Counted from the stretch's first letter, positions 9,245-19,205 are shown. The stretch is DNA of 64,000 nt from Lysobacterales bacterium (GCA_016721015.1 JADKJL010000001.1:1-64000), one strand, 5' to 3'. Numbers and translations: made by a program. The notes: generated by a model from the letters alone, not told the origin.

Positions 9245-11980
9245 ATGACCGCAAACACCCCGGGCTCGAAAGTACGCGAACTGTTTGATGGCGCGCTTGA
9301 GATCGATGCGGCAGATCGTGCCGCATGGTTGATCAGGCAAACGGATGATTCAGTGCTACGTGCGCGAGTGCAGGCCCTGCTGGATGCCCAGCGCACCCCG
9401 AGCCATTTGCTTGATCAACCGTTTGCGGAAAAACTGTCCGGCATCCTGTCGACACCTGCCTACGATTTGTCCACTCATGCGAAAACCGCAAGTTCCATGA
9501 TTGGACAGCGCATCGGTGCCTACGTCATCACACGGTTGATTGGTCAGGGCGGCATGGCGAGCGTGTTCGAGGCCCAGCGCAGCGACGGCAGCTACAGTCA
9601 ATCGGTCGCCATAAAACTGCTGCGTCGAACCTTGCATACTGAATTGGAGCTGCGATTGTTCCAGCGCGAGCAACAGGCGCTGGCAGCGCTCGAACATCCG
9701 AATATCGCCAGACTACTCGACGGTGGAATCACTGATTCGGGTGCGCCTTACCTGGTCATGGAACGAGTACACGGCACGGATCTGTTGCGTTTCGTGCAGG
9801 GCAGGAATCTGCCGTTGCGGGAACGCTTGAGCCTGTTTGTCCAGATCTGTGATGCGGTAAACGCCGCCCATCGCGCCTTGATCGTGCACCGGGACATCAA
9901 ACCCGCCAATATCCTTGTTACCGATGAGGGCGTGGTCAAGCTGTTGGATTTCGGTATCGCCAAGATCCTGAATGAGGATGCCGCCGCTGCGCCGACGACC
10001 TACGCGCCGATGACGCCCGAGTATGCAGCGCCCGAGCAGTTCGATGGCCGCACCATCACTACCGCAACCGATGTGTATGGATTGGGCGTCGTGCTGCATG
10101 AAGCGCTCACCGGCTCCCGGCCCAAGCGCGGCGATACCCGCCGTGCCTCGGATGCAATCACACCACATGCCACTCAAACGCCGCCCACTACGGCAAGAAA
10201 CACCGGTGAGCTCAAACGCTTCCTGCGCGGCGATATCGACAATATCCTGCGCCAGGCACTGGCCATCGAACCCAACCAGCGCTACTCCTCCGCTGGCGAT
10301 CTGGCCGCCGATCTGCGTCGATTTCTCGACGGCCAACCTGTCCAGGCGCATCCGCCGAGCGGTTGGTATCGGACCCGAAAGTTTGTCGGCAGAAACCGCC
10401 TGGCTGTTGCCCTCTGTGGTGCCTTGCTTCTGGGCCTGCTCGCCAGCTTGAGCGTTGCGCTGCAGCAGGCTCGGGAAGCCAGGCGTCAGACTGCCGTTGC
10501 GCTCAGCGCGGAAGCTGATAGCAGGGCTGAGCTGGCCCACGCGACCAGCATGCGCGATTTTCTGGAAGCGCTGTTTGAGCCGGTGCGCATCGGCATTGCA
10601 GAGGGTAAAGCCCCTACCGTCAGGGAGCTGGTTCTTGCGGGTGAAACGCAGCTTCGTGAAAACAGCCGGTTGGGTGCGGAGGCGCGCGTTGAAATGCTGT
10701 CGTTCTTCGCCTTTCTGCACGAGAGTATCGGCGAGCTTTCCAGCGCCAGACGATTGGCGACAGAATCCGTCGAGTTGGCACAAAGGACGCTGGGCAGCGA
10801 AGACCCGCGCTATGCAGCGGCACTCGCGATGCGCGGTTTCACTGCGGTGCGCATGGAAGACTACCTGGCGGCTGAAGCCGACATGCGCATAGCCTTGCCA
10901 CTGATGGAAAAAACAGGACAGCGCGGCTGGGCACTCGCCAATGCGATGCAGACGATGAGTTCGATTGAAAACATCAACGGGCACGCGGAAAAATCACTGG
11001 AATATGCCAAGGGCGATCTTGCCGAGCGCATTTTCGCCTTTGGCGCCGGCGACCGACGTGTTGGTGTGGGCTACAACAACATCGCCGATGCCCTGGAGGC
11101 GATGGGGCAGTATCGGCAGTCCATTCTCGCGTATGAATCCGCTTACGCAATCCAGTTGGCGAGACTCGGACCGGACAGTACCGAAACCACCCTCACGCTG
11201 GCTGGGCTGGCATCCAGCTATTGGCGTGCAGGTCAATGGCGGCGTGCGCGCGGCTTGTTCCAGCAGGCCATGGATCGCTTCGATCATGTTGGTGGAAAAG
11301 CACAACTTGTTCAAATATATGCTGTTGTCAAGCTTTGCATGCTTGAGCATTGGCTGGCGCATGCTGCCGAAGCCGAGCAGACATGCACCAAAGCACGTAC
11401 GCTGACGGCGGCATCGCTGGGTCGCAACAGCGCGTCCTGGGGCGATATTGAAAGCGCGGAATTCGAGGGCGATCTTGAGCTTGGCGATTTGACCAAGGCC
11501 CATGCCGCTTACCTGCTTGCCAACTCGTTGTATCCGCCCACTGTTGCGAATCGACTGCGTCGTGGGCGATTGCAATCGTCGTATGCGGAATGGCTGATGC
11601 GTCAGGGGCGCTGGGACGAGGCCAGGAAACTGTTGCCTGAAGCGATCAGCGATATTTCCACGCGGCCACACAAGATCCCCCTGCTGCTGGCCCAGGCGCG
11701 CTTGTTGTTTGCCTGCGATAAATCGCCCGGACCTGAGTGTTCGACGGGTCTGCGTGGTGACTATGAAGCAACCCTGGCTGCGGTTGCCGATCTCGATCAT
11801 CCGCAAACTCTCATTGCGGAAACACTGATCGCGCAAATCGACCTGCCCGTCGATAGTGCGAGAGCAATGGAACGGTTGCGCGCGGTGATCGCCAAAGTCG
11901 AAACGGAGCTTGGGGTGACGCATCCGCGCATGCTCGCTGCTCGCGAGGTGTTGGCGCGTTCTCCCGGGCAAGCCGAATAG
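9245..11980 (+). CDS. Transmembrane Ser/Thr protein kinase with TPR domain
   Basis: A 911-residue intact receptor-like kinase. Glycine loop at residues 100-106 (GQGGMAS), VAIK lysine 124, catalytic HRD at 215-217, DFG at 235-237 and a YAAPEQF activation-segment end. One membrane helix lies near residues 384-405 (VALCGALLLGLLASLSVAL), followed by about 500 residues of TPR-like helices (LASSYWRAGQWRRARGLF, NNIADALEAMGQYRQSILAY). It is the intact paralogue of the frameshifted kinase at 5619-8298 and probably sits in an operon with the ECF sigma factor at 8523. No substrate can be named. Confidence 0.9.
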   Translation: MTANTPGSKVRELFDGALEIDAADRAAWLIRQTDDSVLRARVQALLDAQRTPSHLLDQPFAEKLSGILSTPAYDLSTHAKTASSMIGQRIGAYVITRLIGQGGMASVFEAQRSDGSYSQSVAIKLLRRTLHTELELRLFQREQQALAALEHPNIARLLDGGITDSGAPYLVMERVHGTDLLRFVQGRNLPLRERLSLFVQICDAVNAAHRALIVHRDIKPANILVTDEGVVKLLDFGIAKILNEDAAAAPTTYAPMTPEYAAPEQFDGRTITTATDVYGLGVVLHEALTGSRPKRGDTRRASDAITPHATQTPPTTARNTGELKRFLRGDIDNILRQALAIEPNQRYSSAGDLAADLRRFLDGQPVQAHPPSGWYRTRKFVGRNRLAVALCGALLLGLLASLSVALQQAREARRQTAVALSAEADSRAELAHATSMRDFLEALFEPVRIGIAEGKAPTVRELVLAGETQLRENSRLGAEARVEMLSFFAFLHESIGELSSARRLATESVELAQRTLGSEDPRYAAALAMRGFTAVRMEDYLAAEADMRIALPLMEKTGQRGWALANAMQTMSSIENINGHAEKSLEYAKGDLAERIFAFGAGDRRVGVGYNNIADALEAMGQYRQSILAYESAYAIQLARLGPDSTETTLTLAGLASSYWRAGQWRRARGLFQQAMDRFDHVGGKAQLVQIYAVVKLCMLEHWLAHAAEAEQTCTKARTLTAASLGRNSASWGDIESAEFEGDLELGDLTKAHAAYLLANSLYPPTVANRLRRGRLQSSYAEWLMRQGRWDEARKLLPEAISDISTRPHKIPLLLAQARLLFACDKSPGPECSTGLRGDYEATLAAVADLDHPQTLIAETLIAQIDLPVDSARAMERLRAVIAKVETELGVTHPRMLAAREVLARSPGQAE

Positions 11981-12072
11981 CGTGTAGTCCGCTGCATCTC
12001 GGCGCAGATGTCGTGGTTTTAGGCTCAGCAACGTTTGTTCACGCACCAGCCCTGAACAGCGAGTGTGTCCTC

Positions 12073-14412
12073 ATGCGTATTGCTTGCCTTTTCGCCCTCC
12101 TGATCTGCCATAGCCAGGCCATGGCCGCGATTTTCACGGTGGGCGGCGCGGTCAATTGCACCCACACCACGATTCAAGCCGCGCTTGCCAGCGCCTCGGC
12201 CAATGCAGAAGCGGATTTGATTCGCGTCTCAAATCAACTGACTTACACCGCGCAGGCGATCACCATCGGTGGCGGTGATTTCACCCTTGAGGGCGGATAT
12301 AGCGACTGCAGTACCACAACGCCGACAGGTTCGACCACGATCAGTGGCCTCGGCGGGGCGACGGACTCGGTCATCAAGATAACCAGTGACGGGGTCCGCT
12401 ACTTCAAGCGCTTGTTGATTACGCGTGGCGACGCGATCGGCACCGGTGGCCGCGGTGGTGGCATACGCTTTGACGGCACCGGCGATCTGATTCTGGAAGA
12501 TGTCAGCGTCGATCAGAACGCAGCCCTGAGTGGTGGCGGCATCTATTTTCGCAGCACCGGCGGCGCAGCTACCCTGCTGATCAACAGCAACAGTGCGATT
12601 TCGCGCAATACCGCAATCGAAGCAGACGGCCATGGCGGCGGCATCACAATCACCGGTAACGCGCGGTTGATCATGGCTGCGAACAACACCTCGATCTACA
12701 GCAACACCACAACCGGCGCCAATTCTCGCGGCGGTGGTGTGGCGATTTTTGGCCCGGCGCGTGCCGATATTGGCTCGCCGGGACTGGGGCCCTTTGGCGC
12801 CGTTTTCGATAACGAAGCCGAATTTGGTGGTGGTATCGCTATCTATGCGAGCACTGGATCGCCTCAGGATAATGCCTATGCCAGGGTCTTTTCGACCGAC
12901 CCCGATCGCCCGGTTCGCATTCACGGCAATCGCGCGCGCAGTTTGGGCGGTGCTGTTTTCGCGCGCTCGGAGAGCTTTGGCGGGGAGACGCTAGCGGGGC
13001 TGTGTTTGCTAGATGCTCGCGTTGACGGCAATACAGCGCCCGAAGGTGCGGCGTTCTACTCAGACTCCACCACCAATGCACTCGGGCTGTATCCCTCCAG
13101 CAGCCGCTTGTCCATCAACGCAGGTGACGCATCGGCGTGCAGTGCCCCAGAACAAGCAGCCACGTTGGGCGCGCTGCGCTGCACGCCGAATGTGGCGGGT
13201 TGCAACGTGATCGAGAACAACCGCGCCATCAATATCGGCAGCGGCACGCCAACCACCGGCGCGATCATTTTGGGCCAGACCTCGTCGGAATCGATCATTC
13301 GCCGGGTGAGTTTTCTCAACAATAGCGGTGGCAGCGTGATTGACCTGCGCGAGGCACGCCATTTCGAGCTCGGCTTGAGCCTGCTGGCAGGCAACACCCT
13401 CTCGAGCAACTTGCTGAAGGCCAACGCCGGCACGGAATCGTTCCGCGTGTTGAACGCGACCATCAGCAACAACACCATTGGCGATGCACGCGTTATCTCG
13501 CGCGCTGGCAGCGGCTTGATCGAAATTAAAAACAACCTGATCAACCAGCCCGGGAAATTCACCCTGAGCTACGGCGGCAACGTCGGCAGCGCCAGCGCCG
13601 ATATCGCCTACAACGTCAGCACCGACATCAGTACGCTGCCGCCGAATTCATTCAACGTCACCGGCCCGATTCGTCTGACCGATCCTGCACGCGGAGACTA
13701 CCGCCAGCGCATTGCCTCGCGTGGCGTGGACACGTTGCCGATCATCGCCGGCAATGATATGGATCTGGATGGCCGCCCGTTCGATGTGCTGAATCCGATC
13801 TATGCCGCGACGGTCGCCGCCGCGAATAGCCGCGATGCCGGCGCTTTCGAGCGACAGGTGAGCGATCCCTGGTTGGTCAATGGCGAATTTGATGGGGATT
13901 TGAACCTGTGGACCAGCTCAACGCCGACCCTGACCAGCTACAGCACCCTGAATGGCCCTGGCAGCAGCGGTGGGTCGGTGGCATTCAGTCGAGCCGCAAC
14001 CACGGGTGATCCAAGCCCGCTCGCCTTCAACGTGCTGCGTCAATGCTTCAACGTGCCTGCCGCCGGGGTCTATCGCCTGAGCGCTCAGGGCCGCGCCCCC
14101 GGATCGGTCCTGGTCAGCCACGACAAGCCTTTCGTGCAATTGTTCGTACGCTGCAACTCGGCCAACTGCACGGGCGGCATCGATCAGATTGCGAGCGAAT
14201 ACCTGCCCAACCAGGCGAGCTTCGCAACGATGCCCAATCCACTTGAGGTATCGATTACGCCGGCCCAATTCACTGATGGCACGACGCTGGAAGTGCTATT
14301 GAACGTGGAACAGGATATTTCCGGAACCGCCATCAATGCGGGCTTCGATAGAATCCAGTTGACCGATGGCAGCCTGTTCGATTTGATTTTCGCGAATGGA
14401 TTCGAGAATTGA
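12073..14412 (+). CDS. Secreted parallel beta-helix protein with C-terminal IFANGFEN tag
   Basis: ATG 12073 is chosen because a signal peptide follows (MRIACLFALLICHSQAMA); the open frame extends to 12013. The 779-residue product has beta-helix rungs such as RGGGIRFDGTGDLILEDVSV, GGGIYFRSTGGAATLLI and HGGGITITGNARL. A choice-of-anchor-like segment (DAGAFERQVSDPW) comes next, then a C-terminal beta-sandwich of about 180 residues that could bind carbohydrate. It closes with FDLIFANGFEN. It follows the sigma-kinase pair on the same strand with a gap of about 90 nt and could be a target of that pathway. Confidence 0.75.
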   Translation: MRIACLFALLICHSQAMAAIFTVGGAVNCTHTTIQAALASASANAEADLIRVSNQLTYTAQAITIGGGDFTLEGGYSDCSTTTPTGSTTISGLGGATDSVIKITSDGVRYFKRLLITRGDAIGTGGRGGGIRFDGTGDLILEDVSVDQNAALSGGGIYFRSTGGAATLLINSNSAISRNTAIEADGHGGGITITGNARLIMAANNTSIYSNTTTGANSRGGGVAIFGPARADIGSPGLGPFGAVFDNEAEFGGGIAIYASTGSPQDNAYARVFSTDPDRPVRIHGNRARSLGGAVFARSESFGGETLAGLCLLDARVDGNTAPEGAAFYSDSTTNALGLYPSSSRLSINAGDASACSAPEQAATLGALRCTPNVAGCNVIENNRAINIGSGTPTTGAIILGQTSSESIIRRVSFLNNSGGSVIDLREARHFELGLSLLAGNTLSSNLLKANAGTESFRVLNATISNNTIGDARVISRAGSGLIEIKNNLINQPGKFTLSYGGNVGSASADIAYNVSTDISTLPPNSFNVTGPIRLTDPARGDYRQRIASRGVDTLPIIAGNDMDLDGRPFDVLNPIYAATVAAANSRDAGAFERQVSDPWLVNGEFDGDLNLWTSSTPTLTSYSTLNGPGSSGGSVAFSRAATTGDPSPLAFNVLRQCFNVPAAGVYRLSAQGRAPGSVLVSHDKPFVQLFVRCNSANCTGGIDQIASEYLPNQASFATMPNPLEVSITPAQFTDGTTLEVLLNVEQDISGTAINAGFDRIQLTDGSLFDLIFANGFEN

Positions 14413-14857
14413 ATTGCCAGGCTTGGGGGTGCATCGCACGGAAGGCGGGATCAAGCGGACTTGGGCCGGGGTCGGTAGCGCCACAGCGCGATTCCTGACC
14501 GATACGACGCAGACACGCACGAACGCACATTCGGTCAGGGCTATTGAATCGCGCGCAGGTTTGCGGGCAACGACAACGAATTCGCCCTGAATTGCCCTAG
14601 TTTCTCCGACACATCGAAACGGCGAAGGGTGCCCATGAAAGTCAGGGGCAGCGAGCGCCAGGGGCGCGTTTCGGCGCGGCGTGATCGATAAATCCGGAAA
14701 CAGGGAAAAGTCTGTCACGATCAACCCAGCTATCGGCGGCAGCGGCAATGTTTCGGCGAACCGAATTTCAATCGGCTCTGGCATTTTTACCGCACCGATC
14801 ACCCCTATCGGATCCGATCGGATTCTGCGTCCGGAATGTCTGGCCGGCAAACAAGAG
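14413..14857. other. Intergenic stretch without a supported gene
   Basis: This 445-nt stretch separates the beta-helix gene from the cytochrome c gene. A minus-strand frame (14296-14883) crosses it, but its composition and its overlap with the 3' end of the beta-helix gene make it unconvincing. I see no RNA gene or repeat here. Confidence 0.4.
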
Positions 14858-14880
14858 ACGCCGCCCGGAGGCGGCGTTTT
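14858..14880. terminator. Hairpin terminator between convergent genes
   Basis: A perfect 8-bp stem (ACGCCGCC / GGCGGCGT) with a CGGA loop is followed on the plus strand by TTTT. It lies between the beta-helix gene ending at 14412 and the cytochrome c gene whose stop is at 14909. It is best as a rho-independent terminator for the plus strand and may also serve the minus-strand gene. Confidence 0.65.
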
Positions 14881-14908
14881 CACCTTGATCTCAGACTTGT
14901 TCAGCGCA

Positions 14909-15439
14909 TCACTTGACCTGGGTGATCATCCAGTCGACGGTGGCCTTGACCTGTTCATCGCTGAGTGCCGGATTGCCGCCCTTGGCGGGCATCATGCCGG
15001 CAGTTCCGGTGTAACCTTCGATGGCATGTTTGACCAGGGTCTCTTCGCCTTGCGCCAGACGTGATGCCCAATGGGGCTTGTCAGTCAGCATCGGCGCGCC
15101 ACCGGCGCCGGTCTCATGGCACGCATGACAGAGGTTGCCGAAGATGGTCTTGCCATCGGTGGTGCCGCCGTAGGCCACTTCTGCCGTGGCAGCCGACTTG
15201 GCCGCTGCTTCGGCGGCGGCGATCGCGGCGCGGCCCGTGTCGCCGGCATATACCCCACCGACCGGCAATAGACGCTGATCCGTCACGCGGGCCTTGGCCG
15301 GATTTTCCTCGGCCGGATGGTGGCTGTAAATGTATGCGCCCAGCGCGATCAGCGCTATGCAGAGGCAGACCAAAAAGGTGATCAGCTGGACGAAATGCTT
15401 GAGAAAGACCGCGTCGGTCTTGGATACGGGATTGGTCAC
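14909..15439 (-). CDS. Membrane-anchored class I cytochrome c (c5-like)
   Basis: The GTG at 15439 is preferred because AGAGGTGG lies just upstream; an ATG at 15484 would add 15 unusual residues. The 176-residue product has an N-terminal membrane anchor (residues about 15-38), a linker rich in Ala/Glu, and one haem site CHACH at 104-108. MMPAKGG at 149-155 gives the axial methionine. GAGGAPML after the haem is typical of the cytochrome c5/c555 group. It is a periplasmic electron carrier and may accept electrons from the sulfide or nitrogen-oxide reactions encoded nearby. It is divergent from the porin at 15678. Confidence 0.85.
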   Translation of the reverse strand: MTNPVSKTDAVFLKHFVQLITFLVCLCIALIALGAYIYSHHPAEENPAKARVTDQRLLPVGGVYAGDTGRAAIAAAEAAAKSAATAEVAYGGTTDGKTIFGNLCHACHETGAGGAPMLTDKPHWASRLAQGEETLVKHAIEGYTGTAGMMPAKGGNPALSDEQVKATVDWMITQVK

Positions 15440-15677
15440 GAAGCCACCTCTTGCGGGCGTCCGGAACGGCTGCCGGCGCGCCAAAATTGACGGGCAAGTA
15501 TAGCCAGCCGCGACAACTCACGGAAGTCCACCGGCAATCCGGCTTCGGAAAAGTGCGGCATGCAGTCGCGTTGAGGGTTCTCATCGGGCCTGGCTTGATG
15601 CCGGTCAAGCAATTGGCGCGCGAACACGCAACTTCCGGGTCATCCCGGCACAACGCCGAAAACTTGAGGAAGCTGTC

Positions 15678-16889
15678 ATGAATACCCGCCCGATTCGTCC
15701 CTGGCCACGAATCCTGTGTACCGCCATGGGCTTTGCCCTGTTCGGCTCGATCACCCTGGCTCATGCCGCCGACGCGGTTACCTCGGGGCCGGTCGTCGAG
15801 GCCCGTTATCGGCATGAGAGCGTCGACGATGCCGGCTTCGCCCGCAATGCCAGTGCGGATACGCTGCGCCTGCGTCTCGGCTATCGCTGGGTGTTCGCGC
15901 CGGGCTGGCAGTTGTATGCCGACGGCGAGCACGTCGAAGCCCTGTTTGGCGAGAGCTACAACAGCACGGCCAATGGCGAGACGCAGTACCCGGTGGTGCC
16001 CGATCCCGAGAGCGACGAAATCAATCAGGCCTGGGTCGGCTACGGCAACGAGTCATTCAATGCCACGCTCGGCCGCCAGCGGGTCATGCTCGACAACCAG
16101 CGCTTCTTCGGTAATGTCGGTTGGCGCCAGAACGAACAGACCTTCGACGCCCTGGCCACCAGCTACGCTTTTGGCGACGGTGGCCCGAGCGTGCGCTACA
16201 CCTATCTCGATCGCGCCCTGCGCGTGTTCGGACACGAAAACCCCAACCCGCTGCTGCGCGAATGGTCGCTCGACGGGCACCTGCTCAACATCAGCCAGGC
16301 GCTGCCGCTCGGCGCACTGTCGGCCTACGCCTACTTCGTTGAAAACAACGACATCGCAACGATGTCGACGCGCACGCTGGGTGCGCGCTGGACCGGCAAA
16401 CAGGCGTGGGGCGAGACACAGTTCGGCTGGACTGTCGAATGGGCCGACCAATCCGACTATGCCAACAACCCACTGTCACAGAGCGCGCAATATCATTTTG
16501 TGGAACCGAGCGTGACGCTTTCTGGAATCACGATCAAGGCTGGCTGGGAAGTCCTTGGCGGCGACGGTCACTATGGCTTCAGCACGCCGTTCGCGACCCT
16601 GCACGCCTTCAACGGCTGGGCCGATCGTTTCCTGTCCACCCCAGCCAACGGTCTCGATGACCGCTACATCGGCGTCGGCGGCAAGATCGGCAAGGCGGCC
16701 TGGGCAACCAGCTACCATGATTTCCGTGCCGATCATGGCAGCCAGGATTACGGTCGCGAGTTGGATGCCTCGATCGGCTATCCGTTCAACGCGCATTTCA
16801 GCGGCTTGCTCAAACTCGCCGATTATCGCAGCGACGGCTTTGGTGCCGATGTGCGCAAGTTGTGGGCGAGCGTCGAATACAAGTATTGA
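15678..16889 (+). CDS. Outer-membrane beta-barrel porin (alginate-export-like)
   Basis: The product has 403 residues, with a signal peptide (ILCTAMGFALFGSITLAHAA) and GAGGAAGCT upstream of the ATG. The mature protein has the alternating pattern of a porin (VEARYRHESVDD, LRLRLGYRWVFAPGWQLYAD, NATLGRQRVMLDNQRFFGNV). The segments ATLGRQR and RQNEQTFDA are typical of the alginate-export/DUF1302-like barrel group. It ends in an aromatic terminal strand, VRKLWASVEYKY. The substrate is unknown. It sits beside the cytochrome and sulfide/NO genes but on its own promoter. Confidence 0.8.
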   Translation: MNTRPIRPWPRILCTAMGFALFGSITLAHAADAVTSGPVVEARYRHESVDDAGFARNASADTLRLRLGYRWVFAPGWQLYADGEHVEALFGESYNSTANGETQYPVVPDPESDEINQAWVGYGNESFNATLGRQRVMLDNQRFFGNVGWRQNEQTFDALATSYAFGDGGPSVRYTYLDRALRVFGHENPNPLLREWSLDGHLLNISQALPLGALSAYAYFVENNDIATMSTRTLGARWTGKQAWGETQFGWTVEWADQSDYANNPLSQSAQYHFVEPSVTLSGITIKAGWEVLGGDGHYGFSTPFATLHAFNGWADRFLSTPANGLDDRYIGVGGKIGKAAWATSYHDFRADHGSQDYGRELDASIGYPFNAHFSGLLKLADYRSDGFGADVRKLWASVEYKY

Positions 16890-16911
16890 CCGATCGGTCG
16901 CGCGCGCACGC

Positions 16912-17312
16912 TCAGTGAATGAATTCGCCGAGGAATCCCCATGGGGCATGCGCGCGCCACGCTGACGATAAACAGGAACACGAGCAGGGCGGCAACATAG
17001 AACCCCAATCGCGCCGCCCGCGTGCGCCCGCGTTTGAGCGCGAACACGCCCAAGCACGATATACACGACGAGCATCACCACCTTGACCGTCAGCCACGCC
17101 TGCACAAATGGATATTGGTGCATGATCATGATCAGCATCAGGGCCGCGACCAGCAGGGTCGTGTCAATCGTCCACGACAGCCGACGCAGGACGATGTGGT
17201 TCGTCCACGGCGAGTCCGCAAGCATCATCAAGCCGCGCGCGGCGAACAGGCTCCCTGAAAGGATCACGCAGAGAATGTGGACGAACTTGATTTGCGGATA
17301 AAACTCGATCAT
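16912..17312 (-). pseudogene. SirB2-family membrane protein (two frameshifts)
   Basis: The first frame gives MIEFYPQIKFVHILCVILSG, then LRRLSWTIDTTLLVAALMLI and VQAWLTVKVVMLVVYIVLG, which are the first three helices of a SirB2 (DUF2721-sized) protein. One extra G near 17048 throws it out of frame. The continuation VFALKRGRTRAARLGFYVAA and the last helix LLVFLFIVSVAR lie in another frame, and a two-base loss in a CG repeat near 16943 displaces the end HAPWGFLGEFIH. Correcting both gives a normal four-helix protein of about 133 residues. SirB2 genes often sit beside nnrS, as here. Errors in the sequence are likelier than a true pseudogene. Confidence 0.75.
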
Positions 17313-17316
17313 TGCA

Positions 17317-17346
17317 GAGTGGGGAGTGGGGAGTGGGGAGTGGGGA
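17317..17346. repeat. Short tandem repeat (GAGTGGG x4)
   Basis: The 7-mer GAGTGGG is repeated four times in the gap between the SirB2 start and the NnrS stop. TGCAGAGT occurs on both sides. G-rich tandem units like this can vary in length. Confidence 0.8.
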
Positions 17347-17364
17347 TTTTTTGCAGAGTCGGAA

Positions 17365-18687
17365 TTAACCCGGTTTGCCATCAATCCTGGGCGTAGTGAA
17401 AATCCAGATTGAGCGGATCACCCACGGCAGGAACGCAATCAGCCAGGCAAACGCCGCGATCACCAGCCAGAGTGCCATGTTCTGGGCCAGTTCGGCGAAC
17501 AGGCGGATCAAGACGACGCCCTGCAAAAGAATGAAGGTCAGCCAGGGAATACGGCCCATTTCCAGTGGACGGCCCGAATGCCCCTGGGTAACCCGGGTAA
17601 CCATCGCCACCAGCATCGAACCGAAGAAGCCGACGGTCAGGGCATGTACCGGCGCGCGACCGATCGAGAGGCTGGAGTCGGCGAACAGCAACAGGCTCTG
17701 CAGCGCGTACAGTCCAAGCGCGATCGGCAACCACGCGGCCGCGATATGGAGCACCGCAAGCAAGCCGGGGCGCATGCATTTCCACGGCTGCCAGCGCAGC
17801 CAGTGGATCAGGAAGAACACTGCCAGCGGCGCATCCGCCAGCCACAGCCATTGCGGGCGATGGGCCAGCTCAAGGCCGAGATGGGTCATCGCCAGCAGCC
17901 AGAAAGCGGGCAGGCTCCAGGTCGGCTTGACCATCTTGTAGCTTGGGCCAATGGCACTCGCGCTGAAAAACGGCAGCATGCGGTGGATGACCGTGAAATA
18001 GATCGGCAGCAGCAAGCCAAAGGTGCCGATCTTGATTGCCGCCAGGGCCAGTTCAGCCGATTCGCCAAACACGAACGCGGTGAATGCGGCAAGGCCACAG
18101 AAGCCCAGGCTGAGCGCGCTGAAGCAGGACAAGGCGGTGCGATCCTTCACGCCGTTGCGAACCAGGATGCGGCCGAGCACGGTCAATGCATAGGCCCAGC
18201 CGGCGAGCATCATCATCAGTCCGGCCAGCAACAGCGGCTTCATGTCGAGCAGACCGATGTGGGATAGCAGGTAGCCACCGAACACGCCGATGAAGACTGG
18301 CACGTAGTGACGCTGGCTCAAGGCCGACTGCGCCATCCAGCGCGGAAATACGGTCAGCAGGAAACCAAAGATGAAAAACGGCAGCATGCCGAACTGGGTG
18401 AAGACCGCGTGCGCCCAACCCGGCGGCACCGGCGCGGCAGGAAAGGCAAAGCCGAAGTAGCCGCCGGCCAGGGTGCAAGCCCACCACAACATCGAGACGA
18501 TGATCGCGGAAGCCCCCGCAAAGAACATCATCCGGTGCGGTGCACTCGCCAGCAGGGCCGGCAAATCGGCAAAACGCGAGGTCGCGTCGTCCGAGGTCGA
18601 AAATTCGAGGATGAAGCCGAGATTGAGGCTCTCCGCGTGGATCGTGCGCGCGTTGGGGAATCGGGGCGAGAGGGGTTCTGCAATCAT
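17365..18687 (-). CDS. nnrS: NnrS-family haem/copper membrane protein
   Basis: A 440-residue protein with about 12 hydrophobic helices. It shows family hallmarks such as PHRMMFFAGASAIIVSMLWW near the N-terminus, FPRWMAQSALS, VIHRMLPFFSASA and the HALTVGFFGSMLVAMVTRVT segment with conserved histidine. NnrS proteins protect cells from nitric oxide and related nitrosative stress. The start ATG is preceded by GGAGCG. It lies between the BigR-like repressor and sirB2 on the same strand, which suggests one transcription unit. Confidence 0.9.
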   Translation of the reverse strand: MIAEPLSPRFPNARTIHAESLNLGFILEFSTSDDATSRFADLPALLASAPHRMMFFAGASAIIVSMLWWACTLAGGYFGFAFPAAPVPPGWAHAVFTQFGMLPFFIFGFLLTVFPRWMAQSALSQRHYVPVFIGVFGGYLLSHIGLLDMKPLLLAGLMMMLAGWAYALTVLGRILVRNGVKDRTALSCFSALSLGFCGLAAFTAFVFGESAELALAAIKIGTFGLLLPIYFTVIHRMLPFFSASAIGPSYKMVKPTWSLPAFWLLAMTHLGLELAHRPQWLWLADAPLAVFFLIHWLRWQPWKCMRPGLLAVLHIAAAWLPIALGLYALQSLLLFADSSLSIGRAPVHALTVGFFGSMLVAMVTRVTQGHSGRPLEMGRIPWLTFILLQGVVLIRLFAELAQNMALWLVIAAFAWLIAFLPWVIRSIWIFTTPRIDGKPG

Positions 18688-18878
18688 CGGGGCGCTCCGC
18701 TGGACTTGGGTTGTCGCGGATGCATCGTCTGACCGAAGTACCGCTGCTCGATATTATCGCGAACGATTCGCATCTGCAGCTTGATCCGGATCAGGCGAAA
18801 CGCACAACCCCATAGCCCGTAGATTCTTGGCCAGCCCTGCGACTTTTTGCCCGCCCCGACAGACGCCAGGGGCGGAAG

Positions 18879-19205
18879 TTACCGCGGCGTGGGGCCGCAG
18901 TAAATTCCATACAGCGTCGCGATCACGCCCTCGGCCGGGCCTTCGACGAGGCGGTACCAGATTGTTTGCGACTCCCGGCGCGTGCCGACCATGCCCTCGT
19001 CACGCAACTTGGCCAGATGTTGCGAGAGCGCCGACTGGCTCAAGTCGGGCAATTCCTCGTTGATCTGGCCAACCGTCATTTCCTTGCCGACGAGCAGGCA
19101 CAGAACGCGCAGGCGCTGTGCATTGGCCAGGGTCTTGAGCAGGCGCGAGGCTTCCTCGGCACGCTCCTGCATGGCGCCAAGGGCTAGCGGATCAATGATT
19201 GACAT
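18879..19205 (-). CDS. bigR: ArsR/SmtB-family dithiol repressor (BigR/SqrR-like)
   Basis: ATG 19205 is chosen because GGAG precedes it; the frame extends to 19247. The 108-residue product has RAEEASRLLKTLANAQRLRV, a recognition helix LSQSALSQHLAKLRDEGMV and a beta-wing TRRESQTIWYRL. Cys36 (in VLCLLV) and Cys103 (in GIYCGP) sit at the spacing of the cysteine pair that forms a disulfide or tetrasulfide in BigR and SqrR when sulfide is present. It is divergent from sulfide:quinone oxidoreductase with a perfect inverted repeat between them, so it probably represses both directions. Confidence 0.85.
   Translation of the reverse strand: MSIIDPLALGAMQERAEEASRLLKTLANAQRLRVLCLLVGKEMTVGQINEELPDLSQSALSQHLAKLRDEGMVGTRRESQTIWYRLVEGPAEGVIATLYGIYCGPTPR

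Noticed and set aside
9713..10984. Minus-strand frame of 423 residues
   Set aside because: Antisense shadow of the intact Ser/Thr kinase gene.
14296..14883. Minus-strand frame in the gap before the cytochrome gene
   Set aside because: It overlaps the 3' end of the beta-helix gene and the terminator and has no domain or ribosome site.
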